A stretch of DNA of 64,000 nucleotides from the NCBI GenBank assembly GCA_026724425.1, contig JAIUCV010000008.1, positions 26,241,470 to 26,305,469 on the forward strand. The letters are read 5' to 3'. The notes below the pieces were generated by a model. The model was not told the origin of the DNA and made no database searches. It saw only the letters and a list, made by a program, of their open reading frames with translations. Below are positions 11,970-24,479 of this stretch, one piece after another (the stretch's first letter is position 1; every line of letters starts with the position of its first letter). The position numbers and the translations under genes were made by a program. The DNA is from Erythrophleum ivorense. Lineage: Eukaryota > Streptophyta > Magnoliopsida > Fabales > Fabaceae.

Positions 11970-14900
11970 GTTCATGTAATATCTGGTTCTTTTGAAACTA
12001 ATCTAAAACTAATAAGATAATAAGAGAGACCCTAAAACAAGATGAATTAAAGATAAGTAAAGGTCAAATATTAATTAAAGCATCGAAAAATAAGGTTATG
12101 AAGCTTTGGATGACCTAAAGTCGAAGCCCGAATGCTTAAACGAAGAAACTGACATATCAGTGGCAAAATCATAATTTTGGAAAACTCTTTAGAAACTCAA
12201 AGAAGAAGGTCTTAAATGGGAAAATTAAGCTCATTAAGGTTTTTTTAGAGACCTTAAAAATCATAGAAACTATCAGAAGGGTTAAAACCCATTTAGTGTA
12301 CGATTTAGCATGTCAGTTATTTGTAACTTTGACCAGACCATTTGGTATAGTTTTAAATCTCAAAAATTTCAAATTAAATACTTTTAATATAGTATAGGAC
12401 CTAAATTTTCATATGGAACTAATGATTCTAAAAAAAGATTTAAAACGAGCTCAAATGGGGTAGTGAAAGTATGGTGGCAAAATCGTAATTATTGGAAAAA
12501 GTTAAAATATCTACCTTATCTTATTTGGACACCACAGTAGCCATTTTTCTTCCTTAAACTGATTTGAACCAACTTCAAAGAGACCAAAAATGGTGTCCAA
12601 AAATGGAAGGAAAGAGAAGAGAAACAAGTGAGAAAATAAGTAAGAAAAAGCCCTCGTTTCGCGTAACTCTAGTTATAAAATTTGTTCCTCTCATCAAGAG
12701 CTTTTAATTTGGTGGTTTCAAATTCTATTTTAGAGATATTCCAGCTATCACCAAGGGGAAAGAAGGTCCTCTTTTCAGAATTTCAATTGAGGGAAATCAA
12801 AGAGTACTAAACAAGCTTCAAATTGCAGTATACATTGTTATGTTTCAAGCTTTAGTTTTTTAAACTCTCCTCCTTCTTTATCACACCTAGAGAGAGAAAA
12901 ATCCTCTTTCTACATTTTCTTGCATGTAGTTGATCACATGGAGTATGTAGAAGTCACATAGGTTGTGGAAATGAAGGAAAATTGCCAAAGGAAGCAAGAA
13001 AACTCCATATGGCATTATGGATGCATAGTCTAGGGTACCCTATAGGAAGTGGCATTAGATGAGCTTGTTTTTGAGCTCTAAGATAATTAGAGGTCCCTTG
13101 GAGAATTATAAAGGCTATGGAAGCATTGGGTTGAATTTTATAGGCTAATTGTGAATGTTGAAAATTTAAGGTCCAAAAAGGGCCTAATAAAACATAACTT
13201 TTACCTTGTTTTAGCTTGTATATGATGGTTCCAATAAGTTCTATTAGATTTATATGGCTCATATCAAATAAGAACAATCTTTTAAGAAACCTAAATGGCT
13301 TAATGTTGCATATTAGGTTCTAAGGAAGTTAAGTATTATAAGACTTGAAATGGATCTTACTGAGCTATTTAGCATTATACATTGCTATAGGTAGGTTGAA
13401 CAAATGCAAGCTTACTTGATAGAGGTATGAACTAAAGAAGAGAAAAGGTTCATAGGAGTTAGTGGTAGCTTGAGGCTCTTAACTCCATGAGGTATCTTCA
13501 TCTCTGTTTCTTGCATGCATTTGAATGTTTGATTGAGTTTAAATACTTGTGTGTGTTGTTACTTGATGCTTTCTTAAGTTATGCTTTATTACGTTTCTAA
13601 ATGAGCTATATGTATATAGAAAGGCAATGAGATGGCTCTTAGCTCCTTAAAGCATGGAATTAAGTGCAATTACTCTTCCTTGGCCCTGGGTTGAGATTAG
13701 TTGAGCTTAGCAAGTTTATGAAGATACCATTGCTTAAGTATGAATGAGTTTTTATATTATATGATGCATTTAAGTTATATGATATATATACATAGCATCT
13801 TTGCACCAATGCATTGCATTTACTCATGGTATTCATGTGTATATTGATTGGTTAAGATTGACTATTGAAATTCTCCTCAGAATCTCATTTCTATGCTCCC
13901 ATTAACCATTGCAAGGCCATCAAGTTAAAGCAAGGAAGATGGAAAACTTAGATACTAGGAATAATGTATTAAAAGCATGATATATGCCATAATGTAATGA
14001 ATGTATTTGTATGACATTAACTTGTATCCTAAATAGTTTATGATGTAGAATAATATAGTTATTCCATGTTCTATGTTGGAACTATGTGTATGAGTATGAG
14101 AATAGGAATATATGACTCTTGATGATGAAATATAACCATTTATATGTATTCTTGCTATATTTTGCAAAGTTGTGTACGTTTATATTTGGGTACAAGGGGT
14201 CACATTTTGATCCAAGTCTCTTTACACATAAAGAAATAGTTGGAAATGATGTTTAGAATGAAAGAAATGTGTTCAAAGTAGAAGAATTCTTATTAGACAT
14301 CATTTGGTCCAATTTGACCCCAAACATGGATTAAAAAGGGACTTAAACTAACTCTATGTCAAAAGTAGTCTAAATGATCTAGTTTGAGTAAAAAAAATTG
14401 GTATGCAATTAGACCCTTAATAGAGCTTTCTAACAACCTAAAAATGATAATTTTTGGAGCTCTATAAAATATTTCACAAATTTTCAAATTTCAAAAAAAG
14501 TTGCAGTTTAATCCTTGTGTTGTTCTTACTGTCCAAATATGATATTTCATGTCTTTAGGGGGTCAAATGAACTCAAATGCTCATGAAATTATACAACCCT
14601 ATAGTTTATATTATAAGCTTTCTGTGGCCACTAATTTTTGTAGCCAACGATATGCATTTTTGAAATGTGGGTTCTATTTATATGAATTTGTCACTGTGTC
14701 TATTACTGTTCTATAAGATTTCATAAGTCAAATGAGCTTTGTTGTCCATAAAATTTTACAAGCATATATTTGATATTATAAGCTTTCCATAGCCACTAAG
14801 TTTGTATTAAACAAAGTTGTGTAGCTAAAGTTATGCATTTCTAAATTTAGGGTCTGATATATGTGCTGATCTTATACTGTCCATCTTGCAGAGCCTTGGT

Positions 14901-15660
14901 TCTATAGGGTTTTAGTTAGTCAAATGGATTCATCTACATTTAAAAGTTTTATAGTATATAGTTCACATCTGAAGCTTTTCATAAACATCTAATTTACATG
15001 AATCAAAATTATGTAGTATTTTTGAAATGTAGGTTCTATTTATATGAATTTTTCACTGTGTCTATTACTATTCTATTGGATTTCATAGGACAAATGAGCT
15101 CTATTGTCCATGACATTTTACAACCATATAGTTGATATTATAACCTTTCCACAACCATTAAGTTTGTGTCAAACAGAGTAGTGTAGCTAAAGTTATGCAT
15201 TTCTGAAAGTAGGGTCTAATATATGTGCTGATCTAATACTATCCACCTTGCACAGCCTTAGTTCTTTAAGGTTTTAGTCAGTCAAATAGATTCATTTATA
15301 TTTAAAATTTTTACAGTATATAGTTCACATCCTAATCTTTCCATAGATACCTAATTTGCATGAATCAGAGTTATGTAATCTAAGATATGCATTTCTAAAG
15401 TTAGTACAGATTATGTGCTTTATCCTATTTCAGGTCTATAAATGTTTTCAAGCTTTTGGTATGTAATTTTAGACTTAATGAGCTAAACCATGATAAATAT
15501 GAATAAAGGAAAAGAAATAAATGAAATCGAACCCCAACTACTCTGTTTGATACTTAAACAAACCAATTTTGCCGATGAATGTGTGTAATTGGTTATGAAT
15601 ATCAAGATTATTGCTAAGAGAAATGGAAATGATTGAATTTAAGTTAGGTGTGATAGTTCA
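11970..15660 (+). mobile_element. Complete solo LTR (3,681 bp) with GTTCA target duplication
   Basis: The LTR runs 11,975-15,655, starts TGTAATATCTGG and ends AGGTGTGATA (a decayed form of the family end GTGTTACA). It is flanked by identical 5-mers GTTCA at 11,970-11,974 and 15,656-15,660. Its length differs by one base from the oppositely oriented solo LTR at 27,459-31,140, although both have accumulated many differences. It contains a run of about 180-bp subrepeats at 14,541-15,400. There is no internal retroviral coding region between the ends, so it is a solo LTR rather than a full element. Ty3/gypsy clades with LTRs of this length include Del/Tekay; that assignment is inference. Confidence 0.75.
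14541..15400 (+). repeat. About 180-bp subrepeats in a 362-bp higher-order tandem
   Basis: The block beginning TGAAATGTGG at 14,661 recurs at 15,023 (362 bp apart) with the same following text. Each 362-bp unit is itself two related halves of about 180 bp. Each half carries a 'GTCAAATG' box, a 'TATAGTT' box, an 'AAGCTTT' box and ends near 'TATGCATTT'. Single or paired versions of the half-unit occur in other copies, for example 8,345-8,465, 18,860-19,020 and 25,130-25,440. It is non-coding. Confidence 0.7.
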
Positions 15661-16201
15661 TCTAACTATAATTCTGGAAAACTACTCTCTTGTTTTCCTT
15701 ATCCCACATATTGCACTTATCTCTTAGGGGAGTTTAGCCTGTGGCTTAGCTATTTGAAAAAAACCTTGATAACTCTTTTGTAATAGTTTACCAGACCTAG
15801 GAAATCTTTGATCTCTAAAACTAAAATTGTCTAAAACTATACTGATCTTTGAGAATGATCTTATCTATAAAAACTATCCTAGGCCATCATTTCCTAAGAA
15901 AACTATTGCAATTGTAACTATGGGATCTTTATAACTCTGTAGGATCTACAATGATCCATGGGTCTATTGCGCCCCCTCTGAGCCTTACTAGGGTCTATTG
16001 CAACCCATTGTATTGTGTTAGGATCGTTTGAGATCCATCTCTAAGAGATTTTAGAGCCTAAGAATACTGTCTCTATAAAACAAAACTCATACTCACTAAA
16101 TCTAGCAACTATCACTTGAAGTTTCTAAGGTTCAACTTAAATGCCCTTAGTGCTCTTTTAGGCACTACTTGCAAGAAGTGGGTCCTATAACCATTCTTAT
16201 A
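15661..16201 (-). mobile_element. Degenerate retrotransposon internal DNA (second part)
   Basis: Follows the solo LTR's right-hand target duplication and, if that LTR is removed, joins directly to 11,969. No protein domain can be read. A repeated phrase around GGGTCTATTGC occurs at 15,960 and 15,992. It is assigned only by context. Confidence 0.3.
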
Positions 16202-16206
16202 TCTCT

Positions 16207-19200
16207 TATAATATTATATATTTTGTAAACTAATATAGTAATAAAAGAATAGAATGGATTAATTAAAAAGAGGTCAAAAGGCCAAAAAAGGCCTATTAAA
16301 ACTAAAAGGAATTGATATGGGCTTAACAGATAAAAAATTCAAGGCTTTAAGAAACATAAGAATTGACTTAAGAAATGATTATTTCTCAACATAATATGAT
16401 GAAATAAGGTTAGTACAATTGCCAAGTTAGGTTGGTATGATTAGATTCCAAATGGTATATAGTTTAGTGCTTTAGTAGTAGACCATAACTTTGATAAGAC
16501 TTTTTTAGGTTGTTTTAAGTCCTTGTAACCTCAAAATAACATTTGTAATGAAGAGTAAAGACTAAATTTTATTATGAAGCTGTCAGTTTCTAAAAATACA
16601 ACGAAATAAGTTCAAATAGTGAAATTAAAACATAAAGGCTAAATTAAAATTTTTAAAAATATTAAACCCTAGTTCTCTTATACATATATATATATATATA
16701 TATAACATGCCTCATCTCTTCTTCTTCATTTGGCAGACTTGAACAACTCCAAGACCAAACCTAAAATGGCATGAAAAAGAGGAAGAAACAAAGGAAGAAA
16801 GCTACTCTTAGGTAAACAAACTTGGAGAACTTACCAATGATGTTGTTACAAACTTCTTTCTACTATTTCTTCTCTTTCTTTTTATGGTTTTAGTTTCCTA
16901 AAAAAGTGAGTTTTATGGCTAAACTTTGGGATGAAGAAGCTTTTTTAAAGGAACTAATTGTATCAAAATATTCTTCATCAACAACACTTTCAAATGATGT
17001 ATGATTTAGGCTAGTAAAACTTAGTATATATGGAACCCTAGCCCACTTTCAAGTTAGCCAAGAGAGGGAAGAAGGGAAAGAGACTTGAACTTGATGAATC
17101 TATGGTAAAACTAAGGGTTTTGTAGGGTAAAGAATAAGAATATGTAATTAGAATTGACAAAAAATCAAAAGAATGCCATAGGGCTCACTTAGGTTTTAGT
17201 ATTGGTCTTGAGAGATTCAAAACCCTAAGAGAGTTAATTAAGCCCTCTAATACCATAATTGAATGAGGAATAAATCATGGATCCGTTAAAGCCTTGAAAT
17301 TCCCTAAGAATTGAACAAAGCTCTAAGGAAGGGACTAGGTGTATGTGTGTCTCGGCCAAGCCTTAGTTTGAATACCTAGAAAGTTATTTTATTGATTCTA
17401 AAGTCATGAATGATCTAGATATGAATTATAAGCACTAATAAAGCCATTGTAATGAATTTAGGAACTCTATTTTTGAAAGTGAAAAATTAAGGTTCAAATA
17501 TGCCTAATTGGACCATACAGCTCTAGGTGGGTTTAATGATATTTTTTATGACTCTAATAAGTTTCATGAGAATTATAAAGATCATATATGATGAGATTTT
17601 GAAGCCTAAAAATTGAATTTTGGGAGTGGCTCCTTAAGGCATACAAAGAGGCCATAAGTTACACTTAAAGACCGAGTTTGCATATGTAAGACTAACATGA
17701 ATATAAATATGGTTTCATTAATCATTTTATGCTTTATTTGATGTGTCTAAGCCAAACAAGTGAAATCTTATCCAAGTGTGTGTGTAAGGCCATGAAAAAA
17801 GAGAAGGAGATCAAAGGAAACTAATTGAAATTGTGTATCAAGGTAGCTTTTCCTTCATTATTATATATGTGTAGATAGTTTGCTTAAGTTTTTTGGTTGC
17901 TTGCATGTGTTGTTTGCAAATTATGTAAAACTATTGATTTTTTTAGTATAATATATAATTGTATGACATTTATTTGCATTTGAGGTTAGATTAGCTCTTT
18001 GATGAGTAAGGCTATACTAAAAGTTCCTAGTGTGGGTGAGACTAAGCAAAATGTCCCCAAATGCGGGTGAGGCTAGGCCAAAGGTCTCTCGAACATGGGT
18101 TTACTCTTACTTAAGCCATGAGATTCTTGGAACATGAATTTTGGTTTGGCTATGATTGTATAATATGCATATTTGCTTCCATGTACTTGAGTGAACCATA
18201 TGTGTGTTTGGATGTTAGATTAGCTACTAAGATTCTTTATATCTCACTCTCCCTTATCTCTACTTACCATGGCTAAGTGAAATACAAAGAAGAAAGAATG
18301 ATGAGGCAAAGACTTAGAGAAGCCATTTGTGACAATGAAACTAGCCTAGGAAAAGTTATTGTATATAAGAATATGTTATCATATATTTTGTTGTAATGCA
18401 ATGTAGACACATTCAAGAGTGTTAGACCATGACTATATGACCATTAGATATGTGTATGACATGTCACAATGTAAATTAGCATGAGGTTTCATGAAATATA
18501 TGTATATCCATGCATGTAGGATAGTGATTTTTAGTTACAAGGCAATTTTCACATGATGTATTAGGCATGCATAATGAATTTGTGGATTGAAATTTGCTCA
18601 ACATGATAAATGACATTTTAGAGCTCAATTGGTATCAATTGGAATCAAAATTTGGATCATTTGAGTTATAAAATGTCCTTTTGCCCTTAATAGCCTAAAC
18701 TACCTAGTTTGGGATTGAAATTTGGCAAACAATTAGAGGACATATAGAGCTTTTCAACAAGCTAAATTTTGCATTTTTTTGAACTCTATAAAATATTTGG
18801 TGAATTTTTGAATCTAGTCCTAAAAAGTTGAATTATGCAATTACTGTTCACTCTGCACTAGTCTTGGATTTCATAACTTTTGAGGGATCAAATAGATTTA
18901 TTTTGATGTAAAATTTTTATAGTAGAAAATTCACATCATAAGCTTTCCAAGGGCACCTAATTTGCATTAATTGGAGTTGTATAACTTAAGTTATGAATCT
19001 TCAAAGTTTAGACAACATTAGGTGTTCTATGGTCAAAATGTTCAAAAGGCTAAATCCATGGACTATATTCTTATTTATATGTTATCTTGATTATAACAAA
19101 CTAGTTTTGTATGAATCTGAGATATGAAATGGTAAAAATCCATACATTAGCATTATGGAACCATTTGGCACTTTTAGTAACTAAAAATTTCACTACTAAA

Positions 19201-19274
19201 GATTTTGTTATCATAAATTTGCTTTAAATGACCATATGTGTATTACAAAAATGAGAAAATATGTATGGTGTAAC
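16207..19274 (+). mobile_element. Solo LTR, plus orientation (decayed ends)
   Basis: This member of the 3.7-kb family starts TATAATATT (family start TGTAATAT) and ends TATGGTGTAACA at 19,274. The flanking 5-mers are TCTCT (16,202-16,206) and TCTTT (19,275-19,279), which match at four of five positions. It contains an (AT)n tract at about 16,683-16,704 and a short-unit tandem repeat at 18,000-18,120. It is shorter (3,068 bp) than the complete copies, partly because it has fewer 180-bp subrepeats. No coding region is seen. Confidence 0.6.
16683..16704. repeat. AT dinucleotide microsatellite
   Basis: An uninterrupted TA/AT run of about 22 bases inside the LTR at 16,207-19,274. Confidence 0.9.
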
Positions 19275-19299
19275 ATCTTTAAACATCCTAAGGGAAGAT

Positions 19300-19550
19300 T
19301 GTAATAACCAATTTTTTAGAAAATAATAATACTTTCATTATTATTCTTACATTATTTTAAAACTATCTATATCTCTAAAATCACTTGAACAACTTCCTAG
19401 ACCCCTTGAATCCTCCATGGTTGAATGGTGCCCTTAAAACCCTGACATGGAAAATTTCATAGTTTCAATCAATTCTAAGTTTAGATTCCTATTCCTTGCA
19501 TCATAAAATATCTAAATACACTAATTAGGAGTTGAAAACAACATGGTTTT
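19300..19550 (+). mobile_element. LTR 5'-end fragment
   Basis: Begins TGTAATAACC and is AT-rich, and is followed at 19,551 by a second, independent family start. It is too short to be a complete LTR and is read as a truncated 5' end. No ORF is present. Confidence 0.4.
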
Positions 19551-21339
19551 TGTAATAATTGATTTTTCAAAAACTAAACTGTAATTGATAAAATGAGATA
19601 GAATCACCCTAAAGCAAAGCAAATTAAGGTTAGTTGAGAATAGGATGTTAATTAAAATATCTAAAAATATGGCTAAGAGCTTAAGGATAACCCAAAACTG
19701 GAGCTAAAATGGCTGAATAAATTAGAGGATAAGTGTAGTAACAAAATCATAATTTCAAGTAACTTTTTGAAAACTCTAAGGAAGGAGATTTAAATAATAA
19801 AATTGAGCTTACTAAGATTTTCAGAAGTATAAAAAATCATAAGAACCATCAAAATAGTTAAAACCATTGAAATCATTTGGGGCTTTCTAAATCCAATTAA
19901 TTTGAAACCAAAAACATTTAATGAATTGGATGATTTAAATTTTATGATAGAAAAGATAGTTGTAAAAAAAGAGTTACAATAAGTTCAAATAAAGAAGTCA
20001 AAGTTTAAGGGACATAGTTGAAATTTTTAAAATATTATAATTGACCCTCCTTCCCTTTATATGTCATGCCACTCTTCTCTTCTCCTCTAAATCGACTTCA
20101 ATCTATCCTAAAAAAGAACCAAGGCTAACCTTAAGTGGTGCACAAGAAAGAGAAAAAAGAAGGAAGAAAACCAAGTAAAAAAGGTAAGAAAATGCTCTAT
20201 TTTCATGCTCTTCCTTTCTCTAATGTTCTTCTTCTCTTTCTCATCTCTCTTTCCATGGTTTTGAAGTTTTGAATAGTGATGATTTAGGGATAGTTTAGTA
20301 GAAGGAAGGAAGAGTTTGGAAAAAAACCCTAGCAACACAAGAAAGCCTACTTGATAAGTAACTTGCTTCTCTTAGTTCTTTCTATACTTCTTCATTTTGG
20401 CCAACCTAAAGGAACTATCAAGGAAATTTGATTTTAGCCCAAACTTAATAAGAAATGGGGTTTTGAAGCATGGAGAATCATATGAAACCAAAGAAATTAA
20501 ATAAGAAGCATTTGGACGCAAGTTATGGAAATTAGGATTTTGATTGTACCTTAGGGAATATGAAGCTTTCTAATGATAATTTAACTTATCTAAGAGTATA
20601 ATTGAGTCCATAAGAGATTTAAGAAGCTTCATAGGTGCTAATTCCTTAAGAAAATTTAACAAAACTCCATGGTTGCCTCCTTATGTACATGTCTCAGCCA
20701 AGACTTCCACATAGCACTTAGGGAGAGTTTTCTTTGATTCTAAGGATAGAAATGGTCTAGATATGAATTATAAACATCAAAGAAACTATTGATTTGGATT
20801 TAGAAGCCTTATTTTGGAAGGTAAAAGTTTATGGTTCCATTATGCATAAAGAAGCAACTTAGTCCTAAACTCCTTGATTTAAATTTGTGATGACTTTAAT
20901 AAGTTTAAATGGAGTCATATGACTTAGATTGAGTGAGAAATTGGTCCCAAGATGATGAATTATGTGAGTTGCTTCATTATGCCACTAAATAGAGCCATAT
21001 GGATGCCTAAAGCTAGAATTGACTTATGTAAGGCTTGTGTGAGGCTAGGGATGGTTCCATTGATTCAATTATGTCTTGTTTGATGTGTCTAGGCCAAACA
21101 AGACAAGCATCTCCTAAGTGTGTGTGTGAGGCCAAGAAGAAAGACTAGAGAACCAAGGAGGAAAATTATGCTTCTTGAGAAATTTAACTCTTCATCTATT
21201 CTTGTATGCTTATCTTAGTTGTTTGATTATTATTGATTACTTGTATGTATGTTTGGACTATGAATTGTTCCTATTGCCATTGATTTGATGATTTGATATC
21301 ATTATGTTTCTTAGAATGCATTTGGAATGTAAAATGGCT

Positions 21340-21530
21340 CTTGATAGGTGAGGATGTCCTAAAAGTCTCGTGATTTTGGTGAGATAAAGCCAAAAATCTC
21401 TAAGTATGGGTGAGATAAGACCAAAAGTCTTAAGAGTGAGTGAGGCTAAGTCAAAAGGCCTTAAAAATGGGTGAGACTAATTCAAAAGTCCTAAATAATT
21501 AGGTGAGACTAGATTAAAAGTTTCTAAAGC
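21340..21530 (+). repeat. About 35-bp minisatellite inside LTR
   Basis: About five imperfect units with the core GGTGAGAYTAR and CAAAAGTC, for example at 21,378, 21,410, 21,440 and 21,470. A shorter version lies at 18,000-18,120 in the neighbouring LTR, and complementary versions lie near 610-740 and 29,085-29,200 in the minus-oriented copies. Confidence 0.65.
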
Positions 21531-21656
21531 TTGTTTTTGACCTTGATGGATCCATATGATTTCATAAATATAATTATATTTGATATTTGGATACCTATCA
21601 TGCATGTATGCTTTCTTTGACATAAAAACATATCTTATAAGTATGCTTGAAGGGTA

Positions 21657-24479
21657 AATGATGTAACGACCTTAACTTCTAATCATTGTAATTAAAGTTA
21701 AATATGTTATTAATAATCATAAATTGGTGTTACCAGATATTACGACTAATTACATTCAAAAAATACAGAAAAATTTGAACCTTAATGTTATTAGAGTCAT
21801 CAACCATATAATTACAAGTACTCATGTACATCGAGGAAACAAACACTCATTTATTAGTCTTTGATTCTATTACTCATTAATTCCAACTCACAAGAATCTT
21901 CTACTAATGTTTCTAAGTCATCCCTTGGAGTTACCATATGAAAAACTAAGATTTCTAGATTAAAATAAAGTTTTGGGATCGTTAGCCATGGCTAAATGTC
22001 CTTGTGCCGCGGTGAGTTAGACCTTCGCCATGGCTAACTTACATGGTGCCGCGGCGAGGAAGCCTCCTAAAACCTACCTCGCTCGCCTCTCACTATTGGC
22101 TGCGGCTAATTCTCCCTTTCACCATGGCTAATTCCTCTCTGGAACGCTTGACAAATTCTCACAAAAGTTTGCTGTAGCCAATTCCCATTTAGTCGTGACA
22201 AATTACCCTCTGGACAACTCCCAGTTTTACCTCTCACATTTCGCCGCACGCGAATTGCTCTCTGGTACTCTCCTTAGGTAACTTCGCCTCTATTAGCCCC
22301 GGTTAATAATATTTGGCCGCGGCAAAATTCCTTCTGATCCTACAACTCTGAAAATCTTGTCTCATACTCTCCACTCTCCATCTAGGGGCTTTCTAGGGCC
22401 ACTCTCCCACTTGTTATGAGATTCTAATAACATCTATTTAGCTGATTTGCCCCGCCATTATATCATTGCCCATCCCACATTTAAAGGTGGATTCTTCTAC
22501 TCATTCATTAGTCTTATATTAGCAAATTTATAAATTTCTCACAATGGTCATTCAATCATGTTTTCATCAAATAATTCATGCATCGCTAGCTCAAATCCAC
22601 AATCAATATATCACATGATTTCATTACTTAAATAATGAGTTAAGACACAGGTTTACAAGCTATAATAAGTGTCATAAGCTCATACATCCATCAACAACTA
22701 ATATGAAGCTTATTTCTCATTAGTTACATTCTATGTTATCAAAATACAAACTTTTACACTTGGAAATATAGATATATGATGATGCTACACAAAGGTTAAC
22801 AAAATTACTATCTACTCTATTCCACTCAAACCAAGTGTAGCTCCCTACACCAAGCCTCGGCTTATGGATGTTCATCCACTTGCTTGCCCTTATCCTTACC
22901 CGAAAAACCTTCACTTGAAATATTTAGCCCATGAAACGGAGTGAGATGTAAATCTTAGTAACTAAGGCAAATTCCATCATATATTCCAGTTTAATTAACA
23001 TATATGTATGATTCCACACAAGTATCAGAAAACATACCAGTCACATCAGTAAATGAAACAATTAGGCTATCATGATTACTATCTCATACTAGCAATCATA
23101 TTTCCACATGTTAAAGGCCAATAACACTGGGAGAGACCCGTCCATGGCACCTACTCCCCATTGAGCACAACTAGGGCTCAGCGCATCTGGGGTTTGATCA
23201 TAACTTGGTGCCCGATCGAAGCACATGCACAAGTGGCAACCGTACCACAGCTCCACCATGGACTCACAAGGTCCAATCACAATACAATAGATAGCTAACC
23301 AATTCATTCAATCTTTCAAATCATTCATGTACAGCAAATATGAAATTAAAACATATATATGCATGGAATTAATATAGTTCCAGTTACCTCACTTGTAAAT
23401 AAGTTGGGAAGCCACAGCAATACCAAAATCCTCCTAAAATCACAATATTAGAAAATGTTCATTTTTATCAGTCCATTACTATCTCATTCATCATTTGTGA
23501 TAATAACTCAATGCTCAAAGAATTAAGTTACCAATAGTTACCTAAGGGATACCTACCCAATCACCAAGAGCTTCAAATTTCAGATTTTGCCTTCCCTAAA
23601 CCAGAAAACATCAATATATCACTCCAAATCATAGGAAAATTCGCACAAAATTAAGGCCTATACTATAAGTCTACTATGAGGGTTTTAAATCAGTAGAAAA
23701 TACATCAAAATGGAGAGTTTATACTTACCTAATAACACCCTCAACCCCAACCTACGAAATTTCCCCAAGAAAATCCCAAACAACCACGTTTCAGATTTTG
23801 GGTATGGTGAAAATACTTCAAATGAAAAACTAATCAGGCCAAAATGAAGAGAAAGAGAAGGGGATTAAGTTATACAACTATTGCCTTGGCTGAATCTTAC
23901 TCTAGAAGTGAGAAATGATGAATTTCTTGGCCCAAACCCTAGCCTCCCTTCAAACCTCCAAATTTCTCTTTTGTGTTCTTGTGTTCTGTAGAATAGGGGT
24001 GGCTAAGTTAGTTTTTAGGGTTTTAAGTTAGGTCTAATATTAGTCATGGGCTGACCCAAAGGTCTAATACCAAGTGAGCTTCAGACTTAATCATTGTTAG
24101 GTCAGCTTTCATGTGTTGGGCTACAGAATTTTAATTAAGCAGACTAAGTTTTAATAGCTCAAAGGATTTGGGCTTGCACAAAGGTTGTTGGGCCAATTAT
24201 AAAAGTCTATACAAGGTGGATCTTTGGCCTTTATCACATTAAATTAGATTGGGTCTGCACCTAATTCATTGGGCCTCCATTAGTCTCTTATCATTATCTC
24301 CCATATTAATTTAGGCTTAAATGAAATTTCTATCCCAATTAAATCTCAAACTCATATTAATAATTTATCTTTCCAAAATTTCTATTCACTTAACTTACCC
24401 GATTATTCTATATTAATTATTCTTAATTAATCTAAAGCCATAATTAATATCTTAATTAATTTTTGAGTGTTACAAATGA
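21657..24479. mobile_element. Complete solo LTR of a second type (2,813 bp), TSD AATGA
   Basis: The LTR runs 21,662-24,474, from TGTAACGACC to GAGTGTTACA. It is flanked by perfect 5-bp duplications AATGA at 21,657-21,661 and 24,475-24,479, and it interrupts a plus-oriented 3.7-kb-family LTR. Bases 22,000-22,350 are unusually GC-rich for the window, with repeated GCCGCGG or CCATGGC motifs. The frames at 22,720-22,914 and 23,089-23,307 (minus) have no recognisable domain. With no gag-pol between the ends, this is a solo LTR. The sense strand is not decided, because both ends can be read as TGTAA-type termini. Confidence 0.8.
21990..22345. repeat. GC-rich degenerate short tandem repeat in LTR
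   Basis: About eight to ten imperfect copies of a motif like GCCGCGGCTAATTCNCTCTGG, each 20 to 45 bases. They mix CCGCGG, CCATGG and CTGTAG variants of the same core, a pattern compatible with CpG decay of an ancestral CCGCGGCGAATT unit. Confidence 0.5.

Noticed and set aside
12954..13277. 107-codon minus-strand frame
   Set aside because: Falls in the middle of a solo LTR; the corresponding region of other copies is not open, so it is chance.
23089..23307. Cys/Trp-containing minus-strand frame as a small secreted peptide
   Set aside because: Lies within the second-type solo LTR, with no signal peptide pattern followed by a stable motif.
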